DNA from: Larimichthys crocea
Taxonomy: Eukaryota > Chordata > Actinopteri > Sciaenidae
DNA: 64,000 nt
Direction of reading: 5' to 3'
Assembly (NCBI RefSeq): GCF_000972845.2
Contig: NW_020853243.1
Location: 64,699-128,698 of the forward strand
Shown piece by piece: positions 40,224 through 53,100 of this stretch. The position numbers and the translations under genes are program-made. The notes under the pieces are model-generated. The model was not told where the DNA came from and did no database searches. It worked only from the letters and a program-made list of their open reading frames with translations. Position 1 is the stretch's first letter, and every line of letters begins with the position of its first letter.

Positions 40224-43200
40224 CATTCCTATATTCAGATGGACTGACTTAGTTACTCACTTACTTAGTTACTCAGTTACTCAGTGGATTCATGGATACT
40301 TCAGTTTGTTCTTGGACTTTATTTTGAAACAGGAAGTCAGAGTTGTGTGAGCTGTCCTGTTACTCTGATTAACACTTTGTAATCTGAGTACATTCTTCAC
40401 TAATGAGCAGCTCGTTACTCATGAACTGTGGTGGTGTGTTCACTGACCTCTGAGCACAAACAAACTACAGTTCCCATGAAACCTTTCAGCTCTGCAGCTC
40501 CTCTGGTGACAGGAAGTGACCTGTGACCTCTGACAGCTCTGAGGGTCCAACAGTCTGATTGAGTTTGTTGATGAAGCTTCACTGAGTGTTCACGTGTCCG
40601 TCATGATGAGGCTGTTTGATCCTCTGACTGAAGGAAAGGAGCTTCATGCTTCCTTATCTCCTTCAGCAGAGGACACAGGGAGCATCCTTTAGGAAAGGAA
40701 AGGAGGAGACAGCTGCAGAGAGAGCGTGTGGACATGAACATACGTGTTGACGTGATGTCACTCTGATCATTGTGTGGACATGAACATACGTGTTGACGTG
40801 ATGTCACTCTGATCATTGTGTGGACATGAACATACGTGTTGACGTGATGTCACTCTCCCTCTGATCAGTTGTTGTGTTGTTTTGCCTGTGTCTCTGCGTT
40901 ACAAGCAGTCCAAACTGTTTGGGAACTGTGCACACAGCGGTCTGCAGTCCTCATTTAGTTCCCGTTGCTGGTTCCTCAGCAGATCTTTGCCCATACTTGT
41001 ATATGTTGTGTGTGAGTGGACAGGAGGGTGAGCGAGCCTAGCAGCTAACAAACACTTCATCTGCTTCTGTGGACAGCTGGACAATATTCATTATCTGACA
41101 CTTCCTGGACTGAGATGACGTCACAGTTTGACATTTTCCTGCATCAAACACACGGGTCAGGCAGCGCGGGGAGGATCCCGGAAGGATCTCAGAGGAGCGT
41201 TTTGTTGTCCTCCTCTGGACTTGTAGTTTACCACAGCTCACGTAACAAATTCACCGTCGCTTCTATGACGTAGTCGACTCCTTAAACTCCTATCTCCTCT
41301 CCTTCACATCTGTTCCTATCTCCTCGCCTTCAATCTGTCTCATCTCCGTCTCTTCCAATCGGTCCTCAGGTCCTCTCCTTACATCTGTTCCTCATCACCT
41401 CGCCTTCACATCTTTCCTCATTCCGCTCCTGCACATCTGGCCTTCATGTCCTCTCCTTCACATCGGTTCCTCATCTCCTCTCCTTCACATCTGTCCCTCA
41501 TTCTTCCTCTCCTTCACATTGAGGTGAAAGGCGAGGACCGAGGAGCTAATCTTCTTCGTACCCTCGTCTCTCCACATCCACGCATTGTTTTTAACTTCCT
41601 CGTCCTGATTTCAGGGGATGTGTGGAGGACACAGCGGCCCTGCTGTTCAATTCTGTTTGCAGCTGCTTTCAAATACTTTAGATAGTTTCGACCAGTGGGG
41701 TCCCAACCTGAGGGGTCCAGGCCCTCCAGATGATCATGGATTCCGCAGACTAAAACCTGGGACGTTCGTTAGTCTCCGTGCCGTCCCCACAGTACTGTCA
41801 AAACCTGGACGTAGTCTCCGTGACGTCCCCACAGGACTGTCAAAACCTGGGACGTAGGTCTCCGTGCCGTCCCCGCAGAACTGTCTAAAACCTGGACGTC
41901 GTTCCGTGACGTTTCACAGACGGTCTAAAACCTGGACGTAGTCTCCGTGACGTCCCCGAGACTGTCTAAAAAAAACCGGACGTAGTCTCCGTGACGTCCT
42001 CACAGACTGTCTAAAACCTGGACGTTAGTCTCCGTTTACGTCCCCGCAGGACTGTCTAAAAACCTTGACGTAGTCTCCGTTGACGTCCTCGCAGATGTCT
42101 AAAACCTGGACTTATCTCTGTGACGTTCGCAGACTGTCTAAAACCTGGACGTAGTCTCCGTGACGTCCCCGCCAGACTTGTCTAAAACCTGGACGTAGTT
42201 CTGTGACGTCCCCGCACAAGACGTCTAAACCCTGGGACGTAGTCCTTTTTGGTCCGTGACGTCCCCGCAGACTGTACTAAAACCTGGATTTAGGCTCTGT
42301 TGACGTCCCCGCAGACTGTCTAAAACCTGGACGTAGTTCGGTGAAATCCCCGCAGACTGTCTAAAACCTGGACGTCGTTTCTCTGTGACGTCCCCGCAGA
42401 CTGTCTAAAACCGGACGTGTCTCTGTGACGTCTCCGCAGACGTCAAAACCTGGACGTCGTCTCCGTGACGATTCTGTCCCCGCCAGGACTGTCTAAAACC
42501 TGGACGTAGTCCCGTGACGTCCCGCAGATGTCTAAAACCTGGCCGTAGTCTCGTGACGGTCTCCGCCGCTGTCTAAACCTGGACGTAGTCTCCGTGACGT
42601 CCCCGCAGGACTGTCTAAACCCTGGACGTAGTCTCCTTGACGTCCCGCCAGGCCTGTCTAAAACCTGTCCGTAGTCTCGTGACGGTCTCCGCACCAGACT
42701 GTCTAAACCGGACGTAGTTCTTGTGACGTCCCCCACCCGGATGTCTAAAACGGACGTAAGTCTCCGTGGACGTAACCAAATATGTATTAAAACCTGTCTA
42801 TGTCTCTGTGTGTATTCTAAACAACATGCATATATGTTCTCTTCTCAATACNNNNNNNNNNGTATTGAGAAGAGAACATATATGCATGTTGTTTAGAATA
42901 CACACAGAGACATAGACAGGTTTTAATACATATTTGGTTACGTCCACGGAGACTTACGTCCGTTTTAGACATCCGGGTGGGGGACGTCACGAAGAACTTA
43001 CGTTCCGGTTTAGACAGTCTGGGCGGACGTAACGAGATCTACGGACAGTTCTTTTAGACAGGCCTGGCGAGGACGTCAAGGAGACTACGTCCAGGTTTTA
43101 GACAGGTCGGACTAGGCGTACGTCAGTAGACGTCTGGGACTGCCGATCGACGTACGTCCGGTTTAGACAGCTCGGCGGAGACCGTCACGAGACTACGTCC

Positions 43201-45836
43201 AGTTTTTAGACAGTCTGCGGTACGTCACGGGACTACGCCAGGTTTTTAACAGTCGCTGCGACGGGGACACGTGTCACGGGGAGACTCACGTCCAGGTTTT
43301 CGACAGTCTGCGGAGACGTCACAGAGACACGTCCAGTGTTTTAGACAGTCTGCTAGCCGACGGGGAGGTCAACAGAGATACGATCCAGGTTTATCAGACT
43401 AGTCTGCGGGGATTCTCACGAACTACGTCCAGGTTTAGACAGTCTGCGGGGACGTTCAACAGAGACTAGATCCAAGGTTTTTATAGTACAGTCTGCGCTC
43501 TGGGACGTCACAGCCAAAAGACTACGTCCAGGTTAGGTTTTTAGACCGCTCTGCTGGGGACGTCATCCAAGAACTACGTCCAGGTTTAGACAGTACGGCC
43601 GTGGGATCACGGAGACTTACGTCTCAGGTTTTAGACGTCTGCGAAGTCAAGAGCTAAGTCCAGGGTTTTAGACGATCTGCAGAGGACGTCAACGGAGACT
43701 ACGTCAGGTTTTTAGACGTTCCTGCGGGGACGTCAAACGGAGCACTACGTCCAGGTTTTAGACAGTCTGTGCAGGACGTCACGGAGACCACGTCCGGTTT
43801 TTTAGACAGTCTCGGGGACGGCCTACGCGAACTACGTCCAGGTTTTAGACAGTCTGTGAGAACGTCTACGGACCTGCGTCCAGGTTTTAGACAGTTCTGC
43901 GGGGACGGTCACGGAGGACCTACGTCCCAGGTTTTAGCCCGTCCTGTGGGGCGTCACGGAGGACTACGTCCAGTTTTAGACAGTCTGTGGTGGACGGCAC
44001 GGAGACTACGAACTCCCAGGTTTTAGTCTGCGGAAATCCATGATCATCTGGAGGGCCTGGCCCCCTCAGGTTGGACCCCACTGGTCTTAAACTATTCTAA
44101 AGTAATTTGAAAGCAGCTGCAAAACAGGAAGTTGAACCCAGCAGCGGCCGCTGTGTCCCACACATCCCCTGAATCAGACGAGGAATAAAAAACAATGCGT
44201 GATGTGGAGAGACCGAGGGGTACTGAAGAAATTAGCTCCTGTCCTCGCTTCACCTCAATTGAAGGAGAGGAAGAATGCGGACCAGATGTGAAGGTAGAGG
44301 AGATGAGGAACAGATGTGAAGGACGAGACATGAGGAGATGTGCAGCGAGGGAATGAGGAAGATGTGAAGGACGAGGTGATGAGGACCAGCATGTGAAGGA
44401 GAGGATGAGACAAACGATTGGAAGGAGAGAGATGAGACGATTGAAGGAGGAGATGAGGAACAGATGTGAAGGAGGAGGGAGATGAGGAGTTAAGGAGTCT
44501 ACTACGTCTGAAGCGACGGTGAATTTTGTTACGTGATGCTGTGGTACAACTACAAGTCCAGAGAGGACTTACAAACGCTCCTCTGATATCCTTCCGGATC
44601 CTCCCCGGCTCCTGACCCGTGTGTTGATGCAAGGAAAATGTCAAACTGTGACGTCATCTCAGTCCAGGAAGTGTCAGAATATGGATTATTGTCCAGCTGG
44701 TCACAGAAGCCGATTGAAGTGTTTTGTTAGCTCTAGGCTCGCTCACCCTCCTGTCCACTCACACACAACATATAGCAAGTTATGGCAAAGATCTCTGAGG
44801 AACCAGCAACGGGAACTCTATGAGGACTGCAGACCGCTGTGGCACAGTTCCCAACCAGTTTGCACTCTGTGAACGCAGAGACACAGGCAAAACAAACACA
44901 ACAATGATCACACGTATGTTCAGCATACAAGGGGTGACGTCCTCGCAGACTGTCTAAAACCTGGACGTAGTCTCTGTGACGTCTCCGCAGACTGTCTAAA
45001 ACCTGGACGTAGTCTCCGTGACGTCCCCGCAGACTGTCTAAAACCTGTCTCTGTCTCTGTGTGTATTCTAACCTGCCTCTCTGTCTCTGTCTCAGACATT
45101 AAAGGTCCTCCGGCTCACCGGTTCTCCTGCGGTCAGAGTCCGTACACCGACAGCAGTGCCTGGGACAGGAAGTTCTGCATCCTGACGGACAGCCAGCTCA
45201 TCCTGCTCAACAAGGACGATGAGGTCAGAATGTTTTTTTCTGTAGGACAAACTGGGTCTGATGGTTGGACTGGACTGGTCCTGTCCATCTGTGGACACTG
45301 GCTGGTTTTGTTCGGGCCGAATGGGACCTGGTGTCAGACATGAATGGTTCTGTGTGATGGTCAGACTGAAGTTCTGTTGGTACTTTCATGATAAGGTTAC
45401 TCTGTCACAGCGATGAGTCTGGTCCACATAGATCCAACAGACCCTTGAAATCCTTGAAAGTTGTGAATTAGGCCTTTAAGGTTTATGAAAATCATTGGAA
45501 GTGCTTGAATTTCTGGATTTGTTCAGGAGTGGCTGTGACTTGTTGAACTCTCAGTGCTGATCAGAGATAAATGATGTCATGGTGGGTCCTTAAATTTAAG
45601 GATATTGGGCCTGGAAAAGTCTTTAAAAAGTCCCCCCTCTCCCCCTCAGGCTGCAGGTGAGCCTCAGGAGAGCCCGACAGACTCGTCCAAAGGTCGGAGT
45701 CTCCGCCGGACCGTCAGCGTCCCCTCAGAGGGACAGTTCCCAGAATTCCCAGCAGAGGGCGCCGCCATGTTAGGTAAGTACCAGCAGGGGGAGGGAGGGG
45801 CATGGTTGCCGTGACAACAACAAAATGTTGATGATG

Positions 45837-45891
<55 letters not shown>

Positions 45892-47093
45892 ATGGTTAGT
45901 TTGTGTGTTGAAGTCAGAAACCTGCAAATAAGAATTTAGTTTCACTCCATGGAATACTTGGAATATCCTGGAATATCCTGGAGTTTTAATATCCTACAGT
46001 TCCCATAGTGCAACAGGACAGTGTCTTCCATTATTTTATTTGTCCTCTTCAGGACGTAGCTGTTTGTCCTCTTCAGGACGTAGCTGTTGGTTTGTCCTCT
46101 TCAGGACGTAGCTGTTGGTTTGTCTTCAGGACGTAGCTGTTGGTTTGTCCTCTTCAGGACGTAGCTGTTGGTTTGTCCTCTTTAGGATGTAGCTGTTTGT
46201 CCTCTTCAGGACGTAGCTGTTGGTTTGTCCTCTTCAGGACATAGCGTTGGTTTGTCCTCTTAAGGACGTAGCTTTTACTTTGTCCTCTTAAGGACGTAGC
46301 TGTTACTTTGTCCTCTTCAGGATGTAGCTGTTTGTCCTCTTCAGGACGTAGCTGTTGGTTTGTCCTCTTCAGGACGTAGCTGTTGGTTTGTCCTCTTAAG
46401 GACGTAGCTTTTACTTTGTCCTCTTAAGGACGTAGCTGTTACTTTGTCCTCTTCAGGATGTAGCTGTTTGTCCTCTTCAGGACGTAGCTGTTGGTTTGTC
46501 CTCTTCAGGATGTAGCTGTTTGTCCTCTTCAGGACGTAGCTGTTGGTTTGTCCTCTTCAGGACGTAGCTGTTTGTCCTCTTCAGGACGTAGCTGTTGGTT
46601 TGTCCTCTTCAGGACGTAGCTGTTTGTCCTCTTCAGGACGTAGCTGTTACTTTGTCCTCTTAAGGACGTAGCTGTTACTTTGTCCTCTTCAGGATGTAGC
46701 TGTTTGTCCTCTTCAGGTCGTAGCTGTTGGTTTGTCCTCTTCAGGTCGTAGCTGTTGGTTTGTCCTCTTCAGGACGTGTCAGGTGGATGTTTTCCTTAAT
46801 GAGGCGTTTGGGTGCAGCCTGTAATGTCCCTGCTCTGTGTGGGAACGTCTCTGAGCAGGGAATGTGTGGAGGACAAAGCATGCAGTGTCCGTCCGTCCAT
46901 CTGAAGGAGCTGCACTGACCCTGCTGCCCCCGTGGGAGGCCTGCTGAGCTCAGGGGATTCCCACCCAGAGCTGCAGGGGTCCAGAACTGGTTTCACATGT
47001 GAGCTCTGGGACCGGACCGGACCGGACCAGGCTGTCAGGACACATAACACTCAGAGTTTTGTCATCGATCGTTATTGGACAGACAGTGTCCCT

Positions 47094-47137
<44 letters not shown>

Positions 47138-50100
47138 ATTCATTCACTGACCTACTTAAGGTTATTTATATGTTAATCTACCCATTCTGCCCAGACAGGC
47201 TCCACCAGTTCAGGCTAGGCCAGGACTGACTTTGTACTGGGATTAAACCAGAATGTAAACCTGGTTCATTTATTCATTTACACTGGTTTAAAACTGGGTT
47301 ATACTGGGTTTGATGGTAGGTTTATACTGGGTTTGATGGTAGGTTTATACTGGGTTTGATGTTGGGGTTATACTGGGTTTGATGGTAGGTTTATACTGGG
47401 TTTGATGGTAGGTTTATACTGGGTTTGATGTTGGGGTTATACTGGGTTTGATGGTAGGTTTATACTGGGTTTGATGGTGGGGGTGTGTGGGTGTGTGTGT
47501 GTGTGTGTGGTCTCTGTGTGTGTTACTGGTGTGGGTCGTGGGTGTGTCTGTGTGTCGCTGTGTGTGTGGTGTGTGTGTGTGTGTGTGTGGATGTGTGGGG
47601 TGGTGTCCGCGGTGTGTGTGTCGGTGTGTGTGTCGCGGTCCTGTGTGTCTCTGTGTGCGTGTGTGTTCTGTGTTTGTGTGTGTGTCTGTGTCTGTGGTGT
47701 GTGTCTGTGCTGTGTGTGGGTCTGTGGGTCTGTGTGTGTGTCGGTGGTGTCTCTGGGCGTGTGTGTGTCTGTGTGTGTGGGTGTCGTCTGTGTGTGTGTG
47801 TGTGTGTTGCTCTGTGGTGTCTTCCTGTGTGCGTTGTGGTGTCTGTGTGTGTGTGTCTGTGTGTGTCGTGTGTGTGTGTGCATGTGTGTTGTCGGGTGGG
47901 TGTGCTGTGTGGTCTGTGTGGGTGGATGTGTGTCGGTGGTGTGTGTGTGTCTGTGTGGGTTGGGTGTGTGTGTGTGTGGTCTCGAGCTCTTGACGGTCAG
48001 TCTGCGCACCCTCACTCTGCCCCCTCTTCGGAAACTTTACCACCGGGCATGCCTGCCCCTTTACCGATCAAGACACCTGAAGACGTCCTGTGAGAGTCAC
48101 GACCGCCGCCGCACCAGTGCAGGAAGAGGGAGGCGGATGACAGAGGATAAAAAGGGAGGCGGGGACATGTGGGGGAGGACAGAGTAGAGCGACGAAGGGA
48201 GGTGGAGGACATGGTGAGGACGAGAAGGGAGGGGAGTACATGGTGGAAAGGACGGACGAAGGAAGTGACGGACAAATGCGGAGAGGCCACAGAAGGGAAG
48301 TGGAGAACATGGAGGAGCACATTGGAGGCGGCGGGGCGACGCAGGGGAGGTGGCGCAGCTGCAGGCCTAGAGACAGTTAAGTGAGCCGTGTGTGACACGA
48401 GCATTAGACTGTGGGACAGAAATGATATATCAGCTTCTGTCCTCGCCTCATGTGCACCATAAGCGACCGGGCAAGGCCGACAACAAGACAGAGCGTCCCC
48501 CACTCACCCCAGTATAACCCCACCGACAACACCAGCCAACCAGTAAGCAGAGAACCTCCATCAACCCCGTCTAAACCTACCCTCACACCCAGTATACACC
48601 GACCCGCAAACCCAGGACCCAAACCTCCATCAACACCAGTAATAACCCACCATCCCACCCGCTAAACCCCAACCGCAAACCGTACACCCCAACCAACCCA
48701 GTAGACCCTACCGAAACCCAGGTATAAACCTCCATCACCCCTTCAAAACCCCACACATCACACCACAGTATAAACCTCCCCCTCAAACCCAGTAGAAACC
48801 CCCCCCCTCAAAACCCAGATAACCTACCTCAAACCCAGACTAACTCCACATCACACCCGTCTCCCCCCACCATCACACAGTATCAAACCTACAATCACCC
48901 CCAGCTCAACCAACAGCACACCCAGTATAAACCTACCAATCAACCCAGTATAACTAAACCATCAACCCAGTATGAACCCAACTCAAACCCAGTATATAAC
49001 CTACCACAAACCCAGTAGATGAGCTACCATCAACCCCAAGTATAAACCTAACCATCAAACCATATAAACCTAACCATCAAACCCATGTAGAAGCTACCAT
49101 CAAACCAGGTAACTACGCAGCAAACCGCAGTATAACAACGACAGCAAACCCAGGGAACAACTCAAACCAGAACCCCAAACAGAACCAGAGACCCAACAGG
49201 CATAACCCAGAAACAACACACAACCCAGGTATAAACCTGAACCGAGCAAACCCATAGAAACCAGCCAGCAAACCGCAGAGTAACCCCAACAGCAAACCCA
49301 GAGTAACCAATACACAAAACCCAGGAGATAACCCCAACAAACCCAGAATGAAAACCGACCAGTCAAACCCAGTATAAACCACGTAGTCAAACCCAGTACA
49401 TACCCCAACATAAAACCCGTAGAAACACTAACTCAAACCCAGTAGAAACCCCAACATCAATTCCCAGTATAACACGTACGCATCAAAACCCAGTATAAAC
49501 CTACCAGCAATACCCAGTATGAACCCACACTCAAACCCCGTATAACCTTACCATCAAACCCCGTATAAGCTACCCTCAAACCCAGTATAAACCTTAACCA
49601 TTGCTAAACCCAGTTATAAACCTACCTATCACACCAGTATGAAGCTACCATCAAACCCAGTAGAATAACCTACCATCAAACCCAGAATAACCCCAACAAG
49701 CCATATAGACCAGCAACAGTAACCTAACATAACCCAGTAGATAACCACCCAGTAACTACATCAAACCACAGTATGAACCCAAATCAACCCAGTATCTAAA
49801 TCCTACCTACATCAACCCCAGTAGAAGCACCAATCAAACCCAGTATGAAGTACCATCAAACCCGTATAAACCTACATCAAAACCTCAGTATGAAACCAAC
49901 ATCAAACCCAGTATGAAAGCTACCATCAACATAACCTACAACCGAGATAAACGAACACCCCAGAAACCCAACGCAAACCCAGTATAAACCTACCATCAAA
50001 CCAAGTATGAACCAACAACATCAACCCAGTATAAACACCTACAACAGTTCCACACTACCATTACACAGTATGAAACCACCTCAACACACCCAGTATAAAA

Positions 50101-53100
50101 CCTACCATCAAACCATAAAACCTACCATCAACCACCGTATGAACCCGAACATCAAACCAGTATGAGACTACTAACTCAATGAAGTCTAAACCAACAAAAC
50201 CCATATAAACCTACCATCAAACCAGTAGAAACCGACTAACCGTGAAACATCAACACCCAGTAAAACCCAGACTACTACAAACCCAGTAGAAACCGACCAT
50301 TCAAAACCCATTATACCACGATCACAACCCATACCGAGAACCTACCAATAAACCCAGATTAAACCTACCATCACAAACCCAGTAATAAACACCAACACAA
50401 ACCGTATGAACGTACCANNNNNNNNNNNNNNNNNNNNNNNNNNNNNNCGTTAACACGTGTTCCCACGTAGTTAACATGAGGCAACACAAGCTAACATGAT
50501 GGCTAACAGTTAGTTAACACGTAGTTAACCTGAGGCTAACACGTAGCCTAACATGTAGCTAACCTAGCTACACGTAGCTACCACGTAGTTAACACGTCGT
50601 TACCACGTAGTTAACATGAGGCTAACACATAGCCTAACATGAGGATAACACGTAGTCAACACGAGTAAAATGAGGCTACACGTAGCTAACAGTAGACTAA
50701 AACACGGGCTAAAACACGTAGCTAACTGTAGCATGTCTAACAAGAACAGTGTTGATTGAGGCTTGCTAAGCTGTGTTGGAGACAGAGCGAAAAGGGGCGG
50801 GTTATGAAGGATTCAGTCAGTGTCAACGATGAGCTGATGAGTAGTTTATGTTTTAAAATGTTTAAAATGTTTTAAAAATGTTTTTTAAATGTTTTAAACT
50901 GTTTTTTAAATGTTTTAAAATGTTTTTAAATGTTTCTGTAACGTTGAGGTCATCACAGTCACAGTTTGATCCTTCAAACACAGTTTACTAGTAATACTTG
51001 CATTAAGTACTTTAAACTCTTCCACTCCGGCACAGCTTCACCGTGTCGAACAAACTAACCGGAGAGGACCACCGGATCACCGAGATCACCGGGATCACGG
51101 ACTCAGGACCTCCGGTCTCCGGTGACAGGATCACCGCGTGCACGCCTTCCGCTCTCGTGCTCTTTAAACACCGTGTTTAAAGTGTTTAAAATCAGAAGAG
51201 GGGTGATCCCAAGAAAAGAATGAACGTCCATGAGAGCCGCAGATCCCGCCAGATCCCCGATGTCGTCTGTGAGTAAACACACCGACTGGAGCCAGGTAGG
51301 TTTTTTTTTTTTTCACCCAGTCAAGCAAGCAGATTAACGCAACACTTCCGGCTCTGGGCCTTCACAATAAAGAGTCCAACTATGCACCCGAGAGATGCAG
51401 ATTTATTTTAATATATTATAAATATTACTTATATAGAGATTTATTCAAAAAAGTCAATATAATAAACATCAAGAGTCAATAATAAATATAAAACTCTAAA
51501 ACTGAAGTCATGTTTGTTTCCAGGCTTTTTATTTTGAAAATGTAGTTTGCCGGATGTGGTGTTTATTGTGGCGGGGCTGACAGGCGGAGCAGGACTGAGG
51601 AATGCAGCAGATCACTGAGTGAGTGTGTGTGTGGGTGTGTGTGTGTGTGTGTTGTGTGTCTGTGTGTTTTACTTGTGTGGGTCTGTGGGTGTGCTGTGTG
51701 TCGTGTGTGTGTGGTGTGTGTGTGTGTCTGTGTGTGTGTGGTGTGTCCGCGTGTGTGTTCGTTGTGTGTGCGCTGTGTGTTGTGTGTCGTGTGTGCTGTG
51801 TTTGTTGTGGTGTCTTGTTGTGTTGTGTCTGTGTGTGCTCTGGTGTCTGTGTGGTCTGTGTGTTGTTTGTCGGTGGTGCTCTGGGCTGTGTGTGTGTCGT
51901 GTGTGGGTGTTGTGTGTGTCGTCTGTGTTGTGTTGTGTGTGTGTCGTGCTTGTGTCGTTCCTGTGTGCGTTGTCGGTGTCTGTGTGTGTGTGTCTGTGTG
52001 TGTCTTGTGTGTGTGTGCTGTGCTGTGTGTGTTGTCGGTGTGTTGGTGTGCTGTGTGCGTCGTGTGTGTGTGTGGTGTGTGGTCGGTGGTGTGTGTGTGT
52101 TGTGTGGGTTGTGGTGTTGTGTGTGTGTGGTCTCGTTAGCTCTTGACGGTCAGTTGCCACACTATCTCTGCACACACTCTTCGAACTTACCGAGCTGCCC
52201 TTTACTCATACAAGACACCTGTAAGGACTGTCCTGTGAGGTCACGAGCGCCGCCAGTCACCATGCAGGAAGGTGGAGGACGGAGTGACAGAGGATAAAGA
52301 AGGGAGTGGGAGGACATGGTGGGGGATGGACAGAAGTAGAGCGAGGAAGGGGGAAGGTGGAGGACATGGTGAGAGGACAAGAAGGGAAGGGGAGTTACAT
52401 GGTGGAAAGGACGACGCAGGAAGGACGGACGCGGAGAGCCGAAGGGTGTGGAGGAACATGGAGGGAGGACAATGAGGAAGGGCGAGGGGGGACGAAACGA
52501 GTGGAGAGAAGTAGAGGACTAAGAGGACAAAAAGATGAGAGCTGCAGCCTGAGACGGTTAATGAGCCGTGTGTCGACACGGCATATTCAGCTGTGGGACA
52601 GAAATTGATATATCAGCTTCTGTCCTAGCCTCATGTGCACCATAAGCGACCGGGCAATGAGCCGACAACAAGACAGAGGTCCACCCATCAAACCAGTATA
52701 ACCCCACACATACAACACCAGTGCAGACTATACGTCTAAACTACCTTCACACCCAGTATACACCTACCACGCAAACCCAGTGATAACCCAACCCATCAAC
52801 ACCAGTAATAACCACCCACACCCAGTATACCCACATCCAGCTATAACCCCAACAGCAAACCCGTTACACCCCAACCAAACCCAGTAGACCCCATACTCAA
52901 ACCCAGGATAAACCACCATCACCAGTCAAAACCTACACATCACACCACAGTATATAACCCCCCCAACCATGACCCCCCCCCAACCCAGTATAACCTACTC
53001 AAACCCAGTACTCACACACACCTCTCCCCCCACCATCAACCAGATAACCTACAATCAACCCCAGTCAACCAACAGCAACACCCAGTATAAACCTACAGCA

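Larger units (their letters stand above)
27157..45095 (+). other. rasal2: rasal2 intron 1
   Basis: 17.9 kb, almost entirely repeats, itemised separately. Stretches where I see only ordinary non-coding DNA: 27,240-27,450, 30,440-31,020, 32,600-33,100, 33,750-34,740, 35,300-35,720, 36,240-36,480, 37,080-37,400, 38,370-38,960 and 39,300-40,540 (apart from AC tracts). Confidence 0.7.

Noticed and set aside
47471..48187. 238-codon Val/Cys-rich frame and overlapping His/Thr-rich frames
   Set aside because: Come from a noisy GT/CA tract; the equivalent at 51,619-52,297 shows the same artefact.
48012..48503. 163-codon - strand frame over purine-rich DNA
   Set aside because: The strand bias (GGAGGA units) explains the lack of stops, and the frame is broken in the duplicate at 52,162-52,579.
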